DNA from: Bryoerythrophyllum caledonicum | Taxonomy: Eukaryota > Streptophyta > Bryopsida > Pottiales > Pottiaceae | Direction: 5' to 3' | Length of the DNA: 64,000 bases | Assembly: GCA_963971425.1 (NCBI GenBank) | Contig: OZ020517.1 | Location: forward strand, 5,768,501 to 5,832,500 | Part shown: positions 59,988-64,000 of the stretch, piece by piece | Numbering within the stretch: position 1 is the first letter of the stretch | Layout: each line of letters starts with the position of its first letter | Translations under genes and position numbers: made by a program | Notes under the pieces: model-generated | The model's database searches: none | Told to the model about the DNA's origin: nothing | What the model saw: the letters and a program-made list of their open reading frames with translations, nothing else

Positions 59988-60259
59988 AGTAGTCCAACCA
60001 TTTTAATGTAGTTTTTATATTACAAAATATTTAAAAAAGAAAGGTAACATGGTTCACTACATTGTTGACTGCGTGGTTGATTACAACGTTTCTGTAGTTC
60101 AATGCACGGTGGACTGCGCGGTTGGCTGCAGCGTTTCCGTAGTTCATTGCATGTTGGACTGCGCGGTGGACTACATCGTTTCTGTAGCGCACTGCATGGT
60201 TGATTGCACGATTGATTGCTGCATGGATTATTGCACAAATTATGATTTTAGTAGTATGA
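59988..60259 (-). mobile_element. Helitron H2, remaining 5' part
   Basis: Starts with the second AGTA copy and GTCCAACCATTTTAATGTAG, as in H1/H3, and ends ...TTTTAGTAGTATGA, i.e. the TC end on the minus strand, directly against the CTAG of H3. It contains three about 50-bp units of the GTTTCTGTAGTTCAATGCACGG type (60085-60215) that H1 lacks. Confidence 0.85.
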
Positions 60260-61034
60260 CTAGCAGTTGGCGCTTGCTTTGCAACGCATTAGTTCAACCA
60301 TTTTAATGTAGTTATTATGTCGCAAAATATAAAAAGAGAAAGGTAACAACAATCTACATAAAATATAAATATGTCTTTGAGACCTATGCATGAATTTTTA
60401 TAATGTGATAGAATAGAATAGAAAAAAACGAATTAGGTTTTAGATTTTTTGCATTTTAACATGGAATTTCAAAAATGTTTTGAACATCAAATTTGTAATC
60501 AAGAGTTTCAAATTTGTTTTGGATAAGCACAAATTGCAACACACAAATGAAAATTTCACATACAACAAACTCAACTTGCATTTACAATCTCAATTTCACA
60601 CACCCACAAACTCAACTTGCAATTACAATCTCAATTTTTCACACCCACAAATTCAATTTGCAATTACAATCTCAAAGTATGCAATCTCACCTCAAAACTT
60701 GTAATTTCAACCTCCACAACTCGAATATGCAATTTTGCAACTCCAACTTTGTATGCCAACCTCCAAGATCACAACTCCAACTTCACAACTTTTGCACTTC
60801 AAGTTTACATAATTTACATTTCAATCTTTAAGTACTTAACTCAAAAAATATTTTGAACGTCAAATTTGTAATCAAGAACACAAATTGCAACACACAAATG
60901 CAAATTTGACACACCCAAAAACTCAAGACCCTAAATTTCAAAACCGCGCAGTAAACCACACAACAATCAACCGTGCAGTCAACCATGAAGTCAACCGCAC
61001 AGGAACTGCGCAGATTATGATTTCAGTAGTATGA
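60260..61034 (-). mobile_element. Helitron H3, non-autonomous, 775 bp
   Basis: CTAG plus hairpin at 60260 and TC end at 61034, with T at 61035, so the A/T insertion context is intact. Closely similar to H1, with an extra block holding three tandem copies of an about 43-bp unit (CACACCCACAAACTCAACTTG, 60590-60690). Confidence 0.87.
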
Positions 61035-61406
61035 TAGTAAAAATTCATTGATTGCTATATTAAGTTATCCTTGACACATGCATAGTTGATAACTCTTGAC
61101 TTGAGGCTCCAAGTAGAAAGCTTCTAGCATATCCAATCAAAATCCAAGGCTTTCTTGATCCTTCATTGACTACGTGGACCATGAGGCACTAGGAGAACCT
61201 ATGATGGTAATAGATTATGCAGAATCTTATTTATACATTGGGTACATTTCATCATGACCCCACTTCAAATAAATCAATGTAGTTTGTCAATACATGCATC
61301 AATTGGAGATCGGAGAGATGTGTTGAGAAGATCTTTTACAACTCTAAGTGCAATATGAAGAACTCAACGACAACGGACAATTGTGGTGAATATTACAACT
61401 AAGGTA
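61035..61406. other. Spacer
   Basis: AT-rich, with no ORF or repeat boundary recognised other than the Helitron target T and the MITE target TA at its ends. Confidence 0.35.
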
Positions 61407-61942
61407 AAGGCACCCAATTCCGATTGACCACCTGTCTCCGATCAGTAGAGTATCCATGGTATGGTGCATGAAAATGACAAATGCATGAAATGGTGCATGA
61501 AGTGATCCAAAACCGATGACTCAAAATCTGAAAACACCAATCATTATCGGTACTGGGGTCTTGAAGTGTGCAATTTTGGGTTGCTCCACCTCAATTGAGC
61601 TCTCATTGGTGGCATCGCCTCGAAAGTGGAACAAGGCCAATCGGCATTGGGTACCCTCCATGAGTTGGTTATCCATGGCATGTCTTCTCTCTTTTACTCA
61701 CTCTCACTTGTTGGCATTGGGCAAAGGAGAGCACTAAATCTCACCTACTCTACAATTTGATTATGGGCTCCAATGGTTTTTGGGCTTTTAAATTATGTGT
61801 CAATTCCAAATCTTTGAGATTAAATTTGAAAAAATATTTGTTGAGTTTCATTCCTAATCCCCCATCTTTCTACGTAAATGTTTTTGACATACAATGTCAT
61901 TTGAGTCCCGAACTGGCTTAAGTGATCGGAATTGGGTGCCTC
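61407..61942. mobile_element. Tc1/mariner-like MITE, 536 bp
   Basis: Ends AAGGCACCCAATTCCGAT and ATCGGAATTGGGTGCCTC, flanked by TA at 61405-61406 and 61943-61944. The 73-codon frame inside has no domain. The internal words CGGTACTGGGGTC and CGGCATTGGGTACC echo the terminal repeat. Confidence 0.75.
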
Positions 61943-61944
61943 TA

Positions 61945-62968
61945 TCTTACACCATAAACACAAAAAATGACCCTACTAGAGCCTCATTGGTGTTAAAGGG
62001 TTCAGCCTACCTCCCCTTAAATTTCTCCAACCTTCAAACCTTCAACCATTTAACATTCATTATATTTTTGGCAATTCAAATTAAAATTTTCCTAATAATT
62101 TGGCATGTCATTTTTGAACTAATTAAAGTTGTACATGAGGTTCACTTACGGCAATTCGTCAGTCACTTGTATTGTGATTTGGGTCAATAATTTCCAATAT
62201 TATTATACATGTGGTAATTTTAGATTTTACTAATTGAAAATTCATATTCAATCGGTGGCTGGCACACACTTGATTGAAAACAAATAGCCAATCAGATTTT
62301 GAATGTTGCATGTGCTTGATGCAAATTAGTGTCGATCATCTACCTCAATTATGAATCCACACTATATTTAGTCTTTGATTTACTAGCAACCATGTCGTTT
62401 TTCACTTACCATTTAAAGCATTTTCGAAGTGGTTGAATCACTTTGACCACAAAAGACAATAATAAACAACCTTTCTCCTCTTTATATGAGAGAAGAGTGA
62501 TAGGATTGCTTGGAATGCATCATCTAGTTGATAGCTTGATAAGATCCAACCATTGATGTTCAAATGTCTAGTAATGTGTTTGCAACAACTCATGTGGCTT
62601 AGCAAATTTATTTCTCATAATAGGGGCCGCTTGCACATTACATAGCCCCAAGGTTATTGAATACATTTACTCGTACAACTAATTATATGTATTCATATGT
62701 ATTTTTGTTGTATACAAGTAATTTTAGATATACTAATACACGTTGTTGTTGACAACGCATTTATTGCTTATTGCTGCTTCTTGTACCTCATTCAATCATA
62801 TTTGGGCATATATGGAATATGGAATACAACCAAAAACATGTATTTGTATCTGGAATATGAATACTCCATATTTGATAACCTTGCATAGCCCATAATCTTG
62901 CAAGGCCCACTTTGAAGTTACAATGCTCTTGATTATGACAATCAAAGGCAGGTTGTCATCCAAGAGTA
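61945..62968. other. AT-rich intergenic sequence
   Basis: No coding potential recognised. The open frames at 61894-62190 and 62697-62888 are hydrophobic, short and have no motif. Confidence 0.35.
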
Positions 62969-63203
62969 TTAACCCTTAAACTTCAGAAGGTCATAATCAA
63001 TTCTACACGTATGGTGTCGTATTTGAACATGATAAGGTTCAAATTGGTTGAAATAACCTCCAAATGAAAGATGTTAGTTGAAGAATCTCCAATCCAAAGG
63101 GTGTAAGCCTTGCTAAACTTGAATACAATTTATGTATTCTACATGTTACTAAAATACGCCCATGTATATATATAATTCATGGCTGACGTTGAAGAAGGGT
63201 TTA
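62969..63203. mobile_element. MITE family M1 copy
   Basis: TTAACCCTTAAACTTCAGAAGG at the left and GGCTGACGTTGAAGAAGGGTTTA at the right; reverse-oriented relative to the 16557 copy (shared AAAGATGTTAGTTGAAGAAT, CAAAGGGTGTAAG). The right target is TTTA instead of TTAA, probably mutated. Confidence 0.65.
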
Positions 63204-63294
63204 CAAAATCCATCCATGATCTACAAATGTCCAAATTATAAAGATACTCTGGATAGGACGGCTATTCTCATATGAAGGCGTTGCGCGCACAATA

Positions 63295-63640
63295 AGATAT
63301 ACCCTTCCGTGACCGCCACCTTCCTAACACTACCACTCCATATTAGGTCCCAATTCCACCCATTTACTCTTTATCAACTCCAAATTAAGGCTTCCTATTG
63401 GTCAAGACCCCTAACTTTTGGTCGGTGCTATTGAAAGGTACCTTGTGGCCGAAATAGGCTAAACATGGCTAACCACTTTGAAAATTAATAACTAATTCAC
63501 ATCTCATCGGAAAAATATGAAGCCACTTGGGTTGAGATTGTAACTCTATTAGCTATCAGTGGAAAAAAAGTATTATTCCTTAGATTCTCCTTATATGCAC
63601 ATTGCTTAAAATGTCGGTCATCGGAGGGGGTAAGGTAAGC
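63295..63640 (+). repeat. DR2 copy, first of a tandem pair
   Basis: Blocks CCACCTTCCTAACAC, CAACTCCAAATTAAGGCTT, GTCAAGACCCCTAACTTTTGG, GAAAATTAATAACTAATTCA, GGGTTGAGATTGTAACTCT and TATGCACATTGCTTAA, in the same order as in 20190-20560. Confidence 0.65.
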
Positions 63641-63990
63641 CCCCCCATAACCAACAAAAACCCATAGCCAACGCTTATAAAACTGGGTTATATCCAACCC
63701 TCTCCCATCCCATTACCACCAACTCAGCTCCAAATGGAGGTTTGCTAGTAGTCAAGACCCTTACTTTTGGTCGTTGGTTATGGGGGGTACCTACCCACTA
63801 AACATGGCTGCACAGTTTGAAAATTCATAACTAATTCAGTTTTCATCGAAAAAACATGAAATCACTCGGGTTGGAATTGGAACTCTCTCGGCTATCACTG
63901 AAAAATACTAGTATAATCATCTCCTCTCTCCATATATGCACATTCCTTAACTTGTCGGTATTAGGGGGGCTTACCTTACACCTTACACTC
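63641..63990 (+). repeat. DR2 copy, second of a tandem pair
   Basis: Same order as the preceding copy, about 75 percent similar by eye, starting CCCCATAACC and ending with GGGGGGCTTACCTTA. It may continue past the window end. Confidence 0.65.
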
Positions 63991-64000
63991 CCACAGACAG

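Noticed and set aside
40425-61034. H1 and H3 as LTRs of one giant retrotransposon
   Set aside because: Their ends are CTAG with hairpin and TC, the A/T insertion context fits Helitrons, and there is no 5-bp duplication or TG...CA.

Overview
The window is nuclear DNA from a green plant. The evidence is two intron-rich housekeeping genes with GT-AG introns, plant-type protein families, an interstitial TTTAGGG tract, and plant-style CACTA, Helitron and MULE-like insertions. The transposon protein families (a DUF7869-like protein, a ParB-like protein, and a LINE with RNase H and a nuclease-like tail) lean towards a charophyte alga or non-seed plant. That is an impression from recall and the species is not resolved. 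No bacterial operons, tRNA, rRNA or CRISPR were seen.

Layout. (1) 1.9-9.5 kb, minus strand: a complete 20-exon dihydroxyacetone kinase gene (604 codons). A minisatellite lies just beyond its 5' side. (2) 10.4-20.9 kb: AT-rich intergenic DNA made largely of dispersed non-autonomous repeats, several flanked by TTAA. (3) 20.9-26.1 kb, minus strand: a complete 17-exon acyl-CoA thioesterase gene (436 codons) with an N-terminal cyclic-nucleotide-binding-like domain and a C-terminal AKL peroxisomal signal; its introns hold two MITEs and a telomere-like tract. (4) 26.8-39.6 kb, minus strand: a decayed LINE about 13 kb long. It has a separate ORF1. Its ORF2 reads 2A-like peptide, APE endonuclease, reverse transcriptase, a PCIF1-methyltransferase-like segment, RNase H, and a zinc-knuckle plus PD-(D/E)xK-like tail. 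A 346-bp MULE-like MITE with a 9-bp target duplication splits the APE active-site motif. (5) 40.4-61.0 kb: a nested structure. Three Helitrons lie head to tail (40425-40843, 40844-60259 interrupted, 60260-61034). The middle one is interrupted by a 19.1-kb element with 26-bp terminal inverted repeats and an AGTA target duplication. (6) 61.0-64.0 kb: further MITEs and repeats.

The 19.1-kb element is the best candidate for an undescribed system. It carries two decayed genes pointing outward: a DUF7869-like, possibly transposase-like gene (minus, 41.4-44.6 kb) and a long gene with a ParB-like motif (plus, 48.6-59.4 kb). The second gene was later split by a 1370-bp mini-CACTA (TTG duplication) and by a 5437-bp TG...CA element (CCAGT duplication) only 14 bp away. 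Removing both rejoins the flanking sequence cleanly. A 200-N assembly gap lies between the two genes.

The exons and element junctions were read by eye from splice signals, reading frame and target duplications. Family names rest on recognised motifs, not on searches.
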